From Nocardioides sp. zg-DK7169 (GTDB lineage Bacteria > Actinomycetota > Actinomycetes > Propionibacteriales > Nocardioidaceae), in assembly GCF_013155365.1 (NCBI RefSeq), contig NZ_JABJRA010000009.1:62001-126000 (forward strand): a stretch of DNA of 64,000 nt, read 5' to 3'. The position numbers and the translations under genes are program-made. Below the pieces are notes generated by a model, which ran no database searches, was not told the DNA's origin, and worked only from the letters and a program-made list of their open reading frames with translations. Below, piece after piece: positions 33,240 to 41,931 of the stretch (positions within the stretch are counted from its first letter, which is position 1; each line of letters begins with the position of its first letter).

Positions 33240-34046
33240 TCAGCTCGCCCGTCGCGACCGCTTGTCGCCCGGGCTGCGCGCCTCCGCGTCGACGCGCGGC
33301 CACGACGCCGGCCGGCGTCCAGCCGCCGCGGCGTCGCCCTGCTCGTCCTCGTCCGGTACGCCGTCGGCATCGACCCCCGCCCCGTCGACGGGGTCGGTGC
33401 CGCGGCGGCCGCGGTCGGCACGGGTGCCGGGCAGCCCGGTGCCACCGCCGCCTCCCCACAGCCGGTCGAGGCCGAGGGCGACCAGCAGCGTGAGGAGCAG
33501 CCCGACGGCCGCGGTTCCCCCGAGGGCGCGGATCCGGCTCCCGGTGAGCTCCTCGGCGCCGTCGCTCACCCCCGATCGGTCGCCCTCGATCAGCTGGCGC
33601 GGGGGAACGTTGGCCCGGGCCTGCATCCGGGCGAGCTGCGCGTCGATCTCCTTCATCACCGCGTTGCGGGTCTCGACCGCCTTCTCCGCGTCGGTGCTGG
33701 TGGAGGTGACCTGCATGATCGGGCCCGCCCCCGGGACCAGCGCCACGTCGTACTCCGCGTCGGCTCCGGCACCCGCCAGCGTCCGGCGCACGTCGGGGGT
33801 CGACACGTTGCCCGCGAGCAGCGAGGCCACCGTGACCTGGCCGGCCTGCATGTTGAGGAACGGGTTGGTGGGGGTGGACACCCCGCTCGCCTGCGGAGGC
33901 AGCAGCAGCACCAGCTGGCTCGAGGCCTGGTACTGGGTCCCGACGAGCTGAGCGACCTGCCAGCACCCGACCGCGGTGAGGCCCAGGCCGATCAGGACCA
34001 CCACCCAGCGGCGTGCCATCGCGCTCAGGAGGTTCATGACGGACAT
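33240..34046 (-). CDS. Polysaccharide co-polymerase (Wzz-like)
   Basis: 268 residues. A first membrane helix (about 14-35) is followed by the extracytoplasmic Wzz region starting YQASSQLVLLLPPQASG, and a second helix at about 182-205 (ALGGTAAVGLLLTLLVALGL). Residues 206-268 are a disordered acidic/basic tail. This is a short, kinase-less chain-length protein. It lies between the GT4 gene and the polymerase in operon D, the expected place. ATG at 34046 is used; ATG at 34037 is also possible. Confidence 0.78.
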   Translation of the reverse strand: MSVMNLLSAMARRWVVVLIGLGLTAVGCWQVAQLVGTQYQASSQLVLLLPPQASGVSTPTNPFLNMQAGQVTVASLLAGNVSTPDVRRTLAGAGADAEYDVALVPGAGPIMQVTSTSTDAEKAVETRNAVMKEIDAQLARMQARANVPPRQLIEGDRSGVSDGAEELTGSRIRALGGTAAVGLLLTLLVALGLDRLWGGGGGTGLPGTRADRGRRGTDPVDGAGVDADGVPDEDEQGDAAAAGRRPASWPRVDAEARSPGDKRSRRAS

Positions 34047-34047
34047 C

Positions 34048-35382
34048 TCAGGTCGCCTTTCCGTACGTGGTGTCCTGCGCGGACCGTCCGAGGCGAGCAG
34101 TACCGAGGCCCGCCGAGCGGGATGATGGCTCGACCTGCGGCACCAGCCGCTCGAATACCGCCGCCACCGTCCGACCCGCGTCCGTCCAATCGACGGAGGA
34201 CACCGAGCTGGCTGCCGACACCGCTCGGGCGTGTTGTGCGTCCTGCGGTGCATCCACCAACTCGCCGAGAGCGTGCGCGATCGCACCCGGCGATGGCGCC
34301 GTGTAGCGGACGTGTGCATTGTCGAGCACCAGCCGGTTGTGCACCGCGTCGTTGACCACCGGTACGCAACCCGCGGCCAACATCTCCCAAGGCACCAGCG
34401 ACACGTTGGTCGCCGATAGCACGAGCCCGGCCGCGCAGCGCCGGTACAGTTCCCCAAGCTCGACAGGCGAGAGGCGCCCGTGCTGGTGCGCTTCGAAGGG
34501 CAGGTCCCGCACCCGGGTGCCATAGCAGTGGATGGGCACGTCGGGGTGTTCGCCCGCGAAACGCGCTAGGGCGAGCACGGCGATCTCGTGCGCGCGACGT
34601 GGCGTCCCGGGGCGGCAGTAATAGGCCACCCCGGTGCGCCGGCGTACGTCACCAGTTGGGGCTGTCTCCCCCCGGTAGGTGTCGAGGTCGCATCCGAAGT
34701 CGAAGTGGTCGCTGACCATTCCGTAGTCGGTGCGCAGCCGCTCAGCGAGCCAGGGGCCGGCGGTAATGCCGTGCAGGCCAAAACGGTAGGTTGCTTCCGC
34801 CAGGATGGTGGAGCTACCGGCCGGGTGAAACAGGTGCTCCAGGTCCTGGACCAAGTAGCAGCGCACGCCTCGCGCCGGGGACACCAGCGCGGCGTACGCC
34901 GTCTCCCACCCGGTAGCCACGACGACGTGCGCGTCGTCGATGCCTCGGGCGAGGTCGCGCACATCGGCGCGGACCTCGGGCCAGTGCTCGCGGACGATCG
35001 CCTCATGCTGACGCAACGCCCAGCCGTGCTGGTCGCGCAGGTAAAGCGTGCAAGTGTGCCCAGCGCTCTCCAGCGCGTTCACCAGGCGGAGCATCGTGGT
35101 GTGCCCACCCGAACCGGGTCCCGGCGGGGATGTCACCCACGCCACGTCGAGCGGCTCCCCGCGCCGCCGGACCCGTGCCGCCGGCACCGGGCGCCTACCT
35201 TCCAGCACGTCCTCGGCGGCATCGACCTCCTCGGCCGTGACAAGTAGCGGCGTGGTCCCCGGGGGGACCAGGACCTCGGCTGCACGCGCACGGACCCGTC
35301 GCGCCAAGCCCTCCCCGCCCTCGGTCGCCATCAGCCGGCGGATCTGTCGGGCGCGGTCAAGCGCGCCCACGGGCGGCCGCAT
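34048..35382 (-). CDS. Family 4 glycosyltransferase, probably rhamnan/WsaF-like
   Basis: 444 residues. The first 80 residues are a helical N-terminal extension. LDVAWVTSPPGPGSGGHTTM opens the GT-B acceptor domain with the G-G-H-T loop; CYLVQDLEHLFHPAGSSTIL and HDRVSDHFDFGCDLDTY-like regions (VSDHFDFGCDLDTYRG) follow; the donor domain holds GVAYYCRPGTPRRAHEIAVL and LVLSATNVSLVPWEMLAAGC, where P-x-E-x-x-A-x-G binds the nucleotide sugar. The layout matches the WsaF-like rhamnosyltransferases. Codon use is visibly less GC-biased than its neighbours (runs such as CCAAAACGGTAGG), hinting at separate acquisition. ATG at 35382 shares a base with the upstream stop. Confidence 0.82.
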   Translation of the reverse strand: MRPPVGALDRARQIRRLMATEGGEGLARRVRARAAEVLVPPGTTPLLVTAEEVDAAEDVLEGRRPVPAARVRRRGEPLDVAWVTSPPGPGSGGHTTMLRLVNALESAGHTCTLYLRDQHGWALRQHEAIVREHWPEVRADVRDLARGIDDAHVVVATGWETAYAALVSPARGVRCYLVQDLEHLFHPAGSSTILAEATYRFGLHGITAGPWLAERLRTDYGMVSDHFDFGCDLDTYRGETAPTGDVRRRTGVAYYCRPGTPRRAHEIAVLALARFAGEHPDVPIHCYGTRVRDLPFEAHQHGRLSPVELGELYRRCAAGLVLSATNVSLVPWEMLAAGCVPVVNDAVHNRLVLDNAHVRYTAPSPGAIAHALGELVDAPQDAQHARAVSAASSVSSVDWTDAGRTVAAVFERLVPQVEPSSRSAGLGTARLGRSAQDTTYGKAT

Positions 35383-36560
35383 CACGACAAGCCCCTCGCG
35401 AGATCTCCGGCCGACGCGGCGCGATCTACCGCGTCGGCGAGCTCGGTGACGACCCGCTCCTGCTGGGCGGCGGTGATGCCCGGGAACATCGGCAGGGACA
35501 GGATCTCCCGCGCCGCCCGCTCCGCGACCGGGAAGCTGCCCGCGGCGAGGCCCAGGCCCGCGAAGGCGGGAAGCAGGTGGACCGGGGTGGGGTAGTGGAT
35601 GCCGGTGTCGATGCCGCGCTCGGCGAGGCGGCGCTGGACGGCATCGCGCTGCGCCACCCGGACCACGTAGAGGTGCCAGACGTGCTCGTTGCCCGGCACG
35701 ACCCTCGGGAGGCGTACCCCGGGCAGGTCCGCGAGCAGGTCCGCGTAGCGGGCCGCGGCCGCGTCGCGCTCGGCGTTCCACTCCTTGAGGTGCTCGAGCT
35801 TCACGGTCAGCACCGCCGCCTGCAGCGAGTCCATCCGCGAGTTCGTCCCGATGACGTCGTGCTGGTAGCGGGCCTCGCCACCGTGGTTGCGCAGCTCCCG
35901 CAGCCGCCGGGCGACCAGCGGGTCGTCGGTGGTGACGGCGCCCGCGTCCCCGAAGGCCCCGAGGTTCTTGCCCGGGTAGAAGCTGGTCGCGGCGACGTCG
36001 CCGCACGAGCCGGCCATCCTCCCGAGCCGGGTCGCTCCCTGCGACTGTGCCGCGTCCTCCAGGAGGACCACCCGGGAACCGACCACCTCGCGCAGCCGCT
36101 CGAACGGCGCTACCTGGCCGTAGAGGTCCACCCCTGCGACCGCCCGGGTGCGCGGCCCGACCCGTGCGGCGACCGCCTCGACGTCGATCAGCAGGTCCTC
36201 GTCGCAGTCGACCAGCACCAGCTCGGCGCCGGCGAGGGCCACGGCCTCCGCGGTCGCGACGAACGTGTTGGCGGGCACGACGACCTCGTCGCCCGGCCCG
36301 ACGCCGACGGCACGCAGGGCGAGGTGCAGGGCGTCGGTGCCGTTGCCCACGCCGACGGCGTGCTCGACGCCGCAGAACGCGGCGTACGCGTCCTCGAAGT
36401 GGCGGACCTGCGGGCCGAGCACGAAGGCGCCGGTGTCGAGCACCTCCTGCATCGCCCGGTGCGAGTCGGACTGGATCCTGGCGTTCTGGAGCGCGAGGTC
36501 GAGGAGCGGCACCCGGGCCGCTGCCCGCTCGCCCCCGGAGCCTCTGCGGTCGCTGGTCAT
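35382..36560 (-). CDS. DegT/DnrJ/EryC1/StrS aminotransferase
   Basis: Transfers an amino group to a nucleotide keto-sugar using PLP. 392 residues. The PLP Lys is Lys198 in SFYPGKNLGAFGDAG; VLLEDAAQSQGATRLG holds the Asp that binds the pyridine nitrogen; HYPTPVHLLPAF near the C-terminus is the sugar-binding loop. VGVGNGTDALHLALRAVG is the phosphate-binding segment. With a second family member in the same operon, the repeat unit probably contains two amino sugars, or one gene serves a different keto-sugar. The start overlaps the flippase stop by four bases. Confidence 0.9.
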   Translation of the reverse strand: MTSDRRGSGGERAAARVPLLDLALQNARIQSDSHRAMQEVLDTGAFVLGPQVRHFEDAYAAFCGVEHAVGVGNGTDALHLALRAVGVGPGDEVVVPANTFVATAEAVALAGAELVLVDCDEDLLIDVEAVAARVGPRTRAVAGVDLYGQVAPFERLREVVGSRVVLLEDAAQSQGATRLGRMAGSCGDVAATSFYPGKNLGAFGDAGAVTTDDPLVARRLRELRNHGGEARYQHDVIGTNSRMDSLQAAVLTVKLEHLKEWNAERDAAAARYADLLADLPGVRLPRVVPGNEHVWHLYVVRVAQRDAVQRRLAERGIDTGIHYPTPVHLLPAFAGLGLAAGSFPVAERAAREILSLPMFPGITAAQQERVVTELADAVDRAASAGDLARGLS

Positions 36561-38032
36561 GTGGTGCTCCCCCTGGTCAGCCGGACGGGGTCCGGTCGGT
36601 GTGCGTCGGGACGACGCAGGTCATTGATGCGACGCAGCCACCACGAGCCGAGCGGGAGCGCGTACGCCGCGAGGGCGACGAGGCAGCCGAGCACCAGCAC
36701 CAGCAGCGGCGGGCCCGAACGGGCACCGGCCCACCAGCACGCCGCCGCCGCAGGAACGGCGACCGCCAACGGCACCAGCCCCGCGCGCAGGAACGCGCCG
36801 GTGTCGACGCCCGCCCGCCGCAGGCACACGCCGTACGCCGGGATGACGACGGCGACGGTGACCACGACGTGGCTCCAGCCGGCGCCTGCGAGCCCGAAGC
36901 CGGCCAGCCCGACGTACATCGCGGGCACCAGGGCCGCCATCCACAGCACCTGGACGGCGAGCACGGCAGTGGTCGCACCGATGGCGATCAGGAAGGTCGC
37001 GACGAGGTCGAGCAGCACCCGCAGGGCACCGAAGACGGCGAGCCCTGTCAGAGCGGCGGCGGCTCCGGACCAACGCTCGCCGTAGAGCACCGCGACGAGC
37101 GGCCCTGCCAGCGTGGCCAGGGTCAACCCCATCAGGGCCGCGACCGCGGCCGCCGGGGCGACGCTGCGCAGCAGGGCGCGGTTGCGCTCCCCCGGGTCGG
37201 CGACCTGGGCGAAGCCGGGCAGCGCGACCACGCGCAGGGCCTGGCCCACCGCGCTCATCGGCCACGACGAGACGTTGAAGGCCAGCAGGTAGAGCCCGAG
37301 CTCCCCGGGGCCGAGGACCCGGGCGACGATCAGGTTGTCGATGCTCAGCAGCGCCCAGGACACCAGGTTGGCCAGCGCCAGCGGCAGGCAGAACGCGAGC
37401 GAGGCCCGCGCGATCTCGCGGTCCAGCCCGAAGCGCGGCCGGCTGCGGGTGGCCAGGTGCAGGCCGAGCACGACGACGACCTGGTTGGCGACCTGTCCCC
37501 AAGCCAGCGCGGCGGGTCCGACGTCGCGCAGGGCGAGGGTGGTCATCACCAGCGCCGAGGCGAGCAGCCCGGCGCCGTTGACGGCGAACAGCGTCCCTTG
37601 GCGGAACTCGCGCTGCAGACGGGCGGCCGGGACGATGGAGAACCCGAAGACCGCGATGCCGAGGGCCATCACGACGATCACGCCCCTCGACTCGGGACTG
37701 CGGAACGCCGCCGCCAGCGGGCCGGCGGCCAGCACCATCGACAACGCCAGGATCGCGCTGATCAGGACACCGAGGCTGGCGACCGTCGGTGCCCGGCGCT
37801 CAGGGTCGCTCGCCCGCACGAGGTCCGCGCCGAGGCCGAACTCCGCCAGGGTGCCGAGGATCGCCCAGATCGTCAGGGCGACGGCGAAGACGCCGAGCTC
37901 GTCGGGTGCGATGAGGCGCGCCATCAGGATCGACACCGCCACGTTGCCGAACCGCAGCGCGACATTGCCGGTCAGGCTCCATCCGAGCCCTCGGCCGATC
38001 CGCGCGGCGCGCGACGCCGCCTCGGTGCTCAT
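36557..38032 (-). CDS. Polysaccharide flippase, Wzx/MATE-like (MOP superfamily)
   Basis: 491 residues with about 14 helices. Typical N-terminal signature SRAARIGRGLGWSLTGNVAL followed by LRFGNVAVSILMARLIAPDE and GVFAVALTIWAILGTLAEFG, where L-A-P-x-E/D-x-G is a Wzx/RfbX hallmark. It would move the undecaprenyl-linked repeat unit to the outer face. Positioned between the GT2 gene and the aminotransferase in operon D, with four-base overlaps on both sides. Confidence 0.88.
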   Translation of the reverse strand: MSTEAASRAARIGRGLGWSLTGNVALRFGNVAVSILMARLIAPDELGVFAVALTIWAILGTLAEFGLGADLVRASDPERRAPTVASLGVLISAILALSMVLAAGPLAAAFRSPESRGVIVVMALGIAVFGFSIVPAARLQREFRQGTLFAVNGAGLLASALVMTTLALRDVGPAALAWGQVANQVVVVLGLHLATRSRPRFGLDREIARASLAFCLPLALANLVSWALLSIDNLIVARVLGPGELGLYLLAFNVSSWPMSAVGQALRVVALPGFAQVADPGERNRALLRSVAPAAAVAALMGLTLATLAGPLVAVLYGERWSGAAAALTGLAVFGALRVLLDLVATFLIAIGATTAVLAVQVLWMAALVPAMYVGLAGFGLAGAGWSHVVVTVAVVIPAYGVCLRRAGVDTGAFLRAGLVPLAVAVPAAAACWWAGARSGPPLLVLVLGCLVALAAYALPLGSWWLRRINDLRRPDAHRPDPVRLTRGSTT

Positions 38033-39078
38033 GTGCCGTACCGCCGCTCGAAGCGCCAGCGCAGGTGGTGCCTCGCGCGGCCGGCGAAGCGCAGGGCGGC
38101 GGCGCCGGGCAGGGGGGTGGCGATCGAGCGGCCCACCAGCTCCTCGAGGCGCCAGGCCAGGTCCTGCTCGGAGGCCGGCCGCAGCCCGTCGGCGAAGCGG
38201 CGGTAGGCCACGGCGTCGGCCTCCCGGCCGTCGCGCCGGGCGGCGAGAGCGCGGTACGCCGCCTCGCGGCTCAGCGCCCGCAGGGCGGTGCGGTGGTGGG
38301 ACCGCAGCTGCGCCACGTCGAGGACCTCCTCGGCGAAGAACAGCTCGAAGGTGCGCTGGCGTTCCTGGAGGTCCGTGAGCCAGCCGGCGTACGTCGTGAG
38401 GTGCATGTTGGCGTCGTGCACGCGGTACCAGGCCTGGACCGGCCCGTTGACGCGGGCGACGTCCCAGTGCGCCGCGGCCCGCAGCCAGAGCGCGAAGTCG
38501 GCCGAGTGTGGGAGGCGGGGGTCGTAGCCACGCTCGGCGAGCACCTCACGGCGCACCACCGCCTCGGGGCTGGAGATGAAGCACCGACCACGTCGTGCCG
38601 CCAGGCCCAGCCACTCCCGTCCGGGGTAGACGCTCCAGTTGCGCACCTGGGGGTCCGCGACCGGCACGGCGCCGGTGAAGGAGCGCGCGTAGCCGTAGAC
38701 CAGGCCGACGCGGGGATGGGACTCGAAGAGCGCCGCCGCGCGGGTCAGCGCCCCCGGCGTCAGCAGGTCGTCGGCCGAGAGCAGGCTGATGTAGTCGCCC
38801 CGTGCCAGCGCGATCCCGTCGTTGTAGGACGCGATGTGGCCGAGGTTGTGCGGGTGGACCAGCACCCGCACTCGAGGGTCCGCGACAGCCAGGGCGTGTG
38901 CGACCTCGGCGCTGTCGTCGGGCGAGGCGTCGTCGACGACGATCACCTCGACGTCGACACCCGGCTGGTCCAGCGCGCTGGCCACGGCATCGGGAAGGAA
39001 GTGGCCGTAGCGGTAGCACGGCACGATCACCGAGATGCTCGGCGAGCCACCCAGCGGACGGGGTCGGTGGAAGCGCAT
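38029..39078 (-). CDS. Family 2 glycosyltransferase
   Basis: 349 residues. SISVIVPCYRYGHFLPDAVA, VDVEVIVVDDASPDDSAEVA and HNLGHIASYNDGIALARGDY give the first half of the GT-A fold; SLLSADDLLTPGAL contains the DxD motif (ADD). HSADFALWLRAAAHW carries the catalytic acidic residue region. The last 120 residues are helical and positively charged, a likely membrane-contact region. ATG at 39078 shares a base with the stop of the acetyltransferase gene. Confidence 0.87.
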   Translation of the reverse strand: MRFHRPRPLGGSPSISVIVPCYRYGHFLPDAVASALDQPGVDVEVIVVDDASPDDSAEVAHALAVADPRVRVLVHPHNLGHIASYNDGIALARGDYISLLSADDLLTPGALTRAAALFESHPRVGLVYGYARSFTGAVPVADPQVRNWSVYPGREWLGLAARRGRCFISSPEAVVRREVLAERGYDPRLPHSADFALWLRAAAHWDVARVNGPVQAWYRVHDANMHLTTYAGWLTDLQERQRTFELFFAEEVLDVAQLRSHHRTALRALSREAAYRALAARRDGREADAVAYRRFADGLRPASEQDLAWRLEELVGRSIATPLPGAAALRFAGRARHHLRWRFERRYGT

Positions 39079-39752
39079 CAGGCCTCCGCCGTCAGCTGCG
39101 GCGCGAGCTGCCCGCGGCGCGATGCGAGGAGGGGTGCCGCGGGCACGCCGGCCCACGTCTCGCCGTCCGGCAGCGGACGCAGCAGGGCCGCCCCCATCCC
39201 GAGGACGGTGTCGGCGCCGACCCGCAGGCCCTCCCGGACACTGGCGTTCATGCCCAGGTAGGCGCCCGAGCCCACCGTCACGTTGCCGCCGAGGCTCACG
39301 CCGGCGCACAGGGTCGCGTAGTCGGCCACGACGTCGTCGTGGGTCAGCGTCACCTGCGGCATCGCGACGACGTGCGCCCCGATCCGCACGTCGCTGGTGA
39401 GGCTCACGTGGGCCAGCAGGATGCTGCCGCGCCCGACCACGCAGCTCTCGGGGATCTCCACGCTGGGGTGCACGATGCGTGCGTAGTGCTCCCAGGTGAC
39501 CCCGACCCGTGCCAGCCGCTCCACGAGGGAGCGCCGGGCGCGGCCACGACCGGCGCAGACCACGATCTCGCTGTCGAGGAGCCCGGCGACCCGCTCGATG
39601 CCTCCGACGACCGGGACCCCTGCGAAGCTCCTCCCCCACCGCAGGGGGTCGTCGTCGACCGCCAGCACCCGTCCGTGGTTGCCTGCAGCACGGACCGCCG
39701 AGAGCACCTCTCGCGCCAGGCCCCCGGAGGCGACGAGCACCAGGTTCCTCAT
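39078..39752 (-). CDS. NeuD/PglD-like sugar O- or N-acyltransferase
   Basis: 224 residues. Residues 1-90 form the small Rossmann-like domain (NLVLVASGGLAREVLSAVRA) typical of PglD/NeuD proteins. Residues 95-210 are hexapeptide-repeat left-handed beta-helix (VEIPESCVVGRGSILLAHVS, VRIGAHVVAMPQVTL, VTVGSGAYLGMNASVREGL). The catalytic His is probably in QVTLTHDDVV. In bacillosamine-type pathways the enzyme acetylates the amine placed by the adjacent DegT aminotransferase, which is the next gene upstream in operon D. Confidence 0.85.
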   Translation of the reverse strand: MRNLVLVASGGLAREVLSAVRAAGNHGRVLAVDDDPLRWGRSFAGVPVVGGIERVAGLLDSEIVVCAGRGRARRSLVERLARVGVTWEHYARIVHPSVEIPESCVVGRGSILLAHVSLTSDVRIGAHVVAMPQVTLTHDDVVADYATLCAGVSLGGNVTVGSGAYLGMNASVREGLRVGADTVLGMGAALLRPLPDGETWAGVPAAPLLASRRGQLAPQLTAEA

Positions 39753-40936
39753 CGTGTCGTCCCCACCAGCACCTCGACCACCCGGTCCTGCTCACCCTCG
39801 GTGAGCTGGTGGAACAGCGGGAGGATGAGGGTGTGGTCGGTGAGCCGCTCGGTGACCGGCAGCGGACCCGCTTGGGCCGAGGCGTACGCCGGCTGGCGGT
39901 GGATCGCCATGATCCCGCGGCGCGCGGAGACGCCGGCCTCGGCGAGCGCGACCAGGAGCCCGTCACGGTCCACCGGGTGCTCGGGAAGCACCTCGACCCA
40001 GTAGGACTGGAAGTTCGACTCGCCGTACGACGGGTCCGCGACGGGCCGCAGCCCGGGCAGGTCGGCCAGGGCCGCGGCGTAGCGCGCGGCCAGGTCGCGG
40101 CGCCGGCGCACGACCTGCGGGAGGCGGGCCAGCTGGACCAGCCCCACCGCGGCCTGGAGATCGGTCATCCGGTAGTTGAAGCCGACCTCGAGGTAGGACT
40201 CGGCCGGTGCCAGCACGCTCGCGTGGCGCTCGGCGGCGGAGACGTTCATCGCGTGCTCGCGCAGGAGCCGGGCACGCTCTGCCCAGGCGTCGTGCTCGGT
40301 GGTGAGCATCCCGCCCTCACCGGTGGTCAGCACCTTGCGCGGGTGGAAGGACCAGGCGGCGACCTCGGCGCCGGCTCCGACGGGGTGGCCGCGGTAGGTC
40401 GAGCCCGCACCGCAGGCGGCGTCCTCGACGACCACGATCCCGCGCGGGTCGCACCGCGCGCGGATGTCGTCGAGATCCACCGGCACCCCGCCCTGGTCGA
40501 CCACGACCACGGCCCGGGTGCGCGGCGTGAGCACCCGCTCGATGCTCTCGGAGGTGAGGTTGCCGGTGACGGGGTCGACGTCGGCGAAGACCGGTCGTCC
40601 CCCCGCGTGCACGACGGCGTTGGCGGTGGCGACGAAGGAGAACGACGGGACCACCACCTCGTCGCCCGGGCCCACGCCCGCCACGACGAGGGCGAGGTGC
40701 AGCGCAGTGGTGCAGCTGGAGACCGCCCGGGCGTGGACGGCCAGCTGTGACCGGGCGAAGGCCTCCTCGAAGGCCGCGACCCGGGGCCCCTGGGCGACCC
40801 AGCCCGAGCGGAGCACCTCGGCGACCGCCGCGACCTCCTCCTCGCCGAGCCAGGGGACCATGACGTTGATCCGGCTGGGGGCGTCCTCGGGTGCGGTCGC
40901 GGTCACCGGTGCCCCGTCCCTCACGACATCGCTCAT
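39749..40936 (-). CDS. DegT/DnrJ/EryC1/StrS aminotransferase
   Basis: 395 residues. PLP Lys201 in SFHPRKVLTTGEGGML; GIVVVEDAACGAGSTYRG contains the pyridine-binding Asp; SSCTTALHLALVVAGVGPGD is the phosphate loop. The start INVMVPWLGEEEVAAVAEVL and HPRK/TTGEGG motif are typical of aminotransferases acting on UDP-4-keto or 3-keto sugars. Coupled to the NeuD-like gene by a 4-bp overlap, so the pair probably makes an N-acylated amino sugar. Start ATG at 40936 overlaps the epimerase stop. Confidence 0.9.
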   Translation of the reverse strand: MSDVVRDGAPVTATAPEDAPSRINVMVPWLGEEEVAAVAEVLRSGWVAQGPRVAAFEEAFARSQLAVHARAVSSCTTALHLALVVAGVGPGDEVVVPSFSFVATANAVVHAGGRPVFADVDPVTGNLTSESIERVLTPRTRAVVVVDQGGVPVDLDDIRARCDPRGIVVVEDAACGAGSTYRGHPVGAGAEVAAWSFHPRKVLTTGEGGMLTTEHDAWAERARLLREHAMNVSAAERHASVLAPAESYLEVGFNYRMTDLQAAVGLVQLARLPQVVRRRRDLAARYAAALADLPGLRPVADPSYGESNFQSYWVEVLPEHPVDRDGLLVALAEAGVSARRGIMAIHRQPAYASAQAGPLPVTERLTDHTLILPLFHQLTEGEQDRVVEVLVGTTR

Positions 40937-41931
40937 CGCTGGAGCGCCAGGTCCCGGCCAGCGGCGATCTCGGCGCGCAGCGGGCGCCACCAGGCGACCA
41001 GCTCGCGCAGACCCTCCTCGAGCCCGACCTCGCTGTGGAACCCGAGGTCGGCGGCGGCGGCGGTGGTGTCGGCCAGACGACGTATCACTCCGTTGACCGC
41101 CCGCTCCGGGCCGTGCTCGACCGGCAGCGTGGAGTCCATGGCCCGCAGCAGCGCGTGTGCCAGCTCCAGCAGGCTGGTCTCCGTGCCGCTCGCGACGTTG
41201 TAGACCCCCTCCTCCACCGGCGAGGCGGCGGCCAGGACGTTGGCCCGGGCCACGTCGCGGGTGTGGACGAAGTCCATGGTCTGGGCACCGTCGCCGAAGA
41301 TCAGCGGCGCATTGCCGTCGGCGATCCGCTCCATCCAGCGCACCAGCACCTCGGTGTACAGGCCGTGGACGTCCATGCGCGGGCCGTACACGTTGAAGTA
41401 GCGCAGCGCCACGAAGGAGATGCCCTCCATCGCCCGGAAGCTGCGCAGCGTCCCCTCGTTGAACGACTTCGCGGCACCGTAGAAGGTGTCGTTGGCGTGG
41501 TGGTGGTGACGCTCGGGTGTCGGGAAGGCTTCCGCCATGCCGTAGACCGACGCCGACGACGCGGCGACCAGCTTGGCCACCTTCGCTCGGGCCGCCGCCT
41601 CGACCACGTTGAAGGTGCCGTCCACGAGGACCTCGAGGGCCAGGCGCGGCTCCTCCGCACACTGGGTGATCCGGATGGCGGCCTGGTGGAAGACCAGGTC
41701 CTGGCCCTCGGTCAGGTCGTGGACCAGGTCCCGGTCGCGCACGTCGCCCTCGACGAGGCGCACGCGACCATCGGCCAGCGCACCGTCGAGATTGGCACGG
41801 CGACCGCGCACCAGGTTGTCGAGAACGTCGACGTGGTCGACCCCGGCGGCGAGCAGCTGGTCGACCAAGGTCGACCCGATCGTGCCGGCGCCTCCGGTCA
41901 CCAGGACCCGGGCGCCCGTCAGCGCGCTCAT
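40933..41931 (-). CDS. NAD-dependent nucleotide-sugar epimerase/dehydratase (extended SDR)
   Basis: 332 residues. NAD-binding GGAGTIGSTLVDQLL near the N-terminus; ASSASVYGMAEAF carries the active-site Ser region; YGAAK (Tyr and Lys of Y-x-x-x-K) lies at about residue 157. RYFNVYGPRMDVHGLYTEVL is the sugar-binding segment. It could be a 4-epimerase or a 4,6-dehydratase; the T-x-D/E triad that marks dehydratases is not evident, so epimerase is slightly favoured. Second gene of operon D; overlaps both neighbours by four bases. Confidence 0.85.
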   Translation of the reverse strand: MSALTGARVLVTGGAGTIGSTLVDQLLAAGVDHVDVLDNLVRGRRANLDGALADGRVRLVEGDVRDRDLVHDLTEGQDLVFHQAAIRITQCAEEPRLALEVLVDGTFNVVEAAARAKVAKLVAASSASVYGMAEAFPTPERHHHHANDTFYGAAKSFNEGTLRSFRAMEGISFVALRYFNVYGPRMDVHGLYTEVLVRWMERIADGNAPLIFGDGAQTMDFVHTRDVARANVLAAASPVEEGVYNVASGTETSLLELAHALLRAMDSTLPVEHGPERAVNGVIRRLADTTAAAADLGFHSEVGLEEGLRELVAWWRPLRAEIAAGRDLALQR

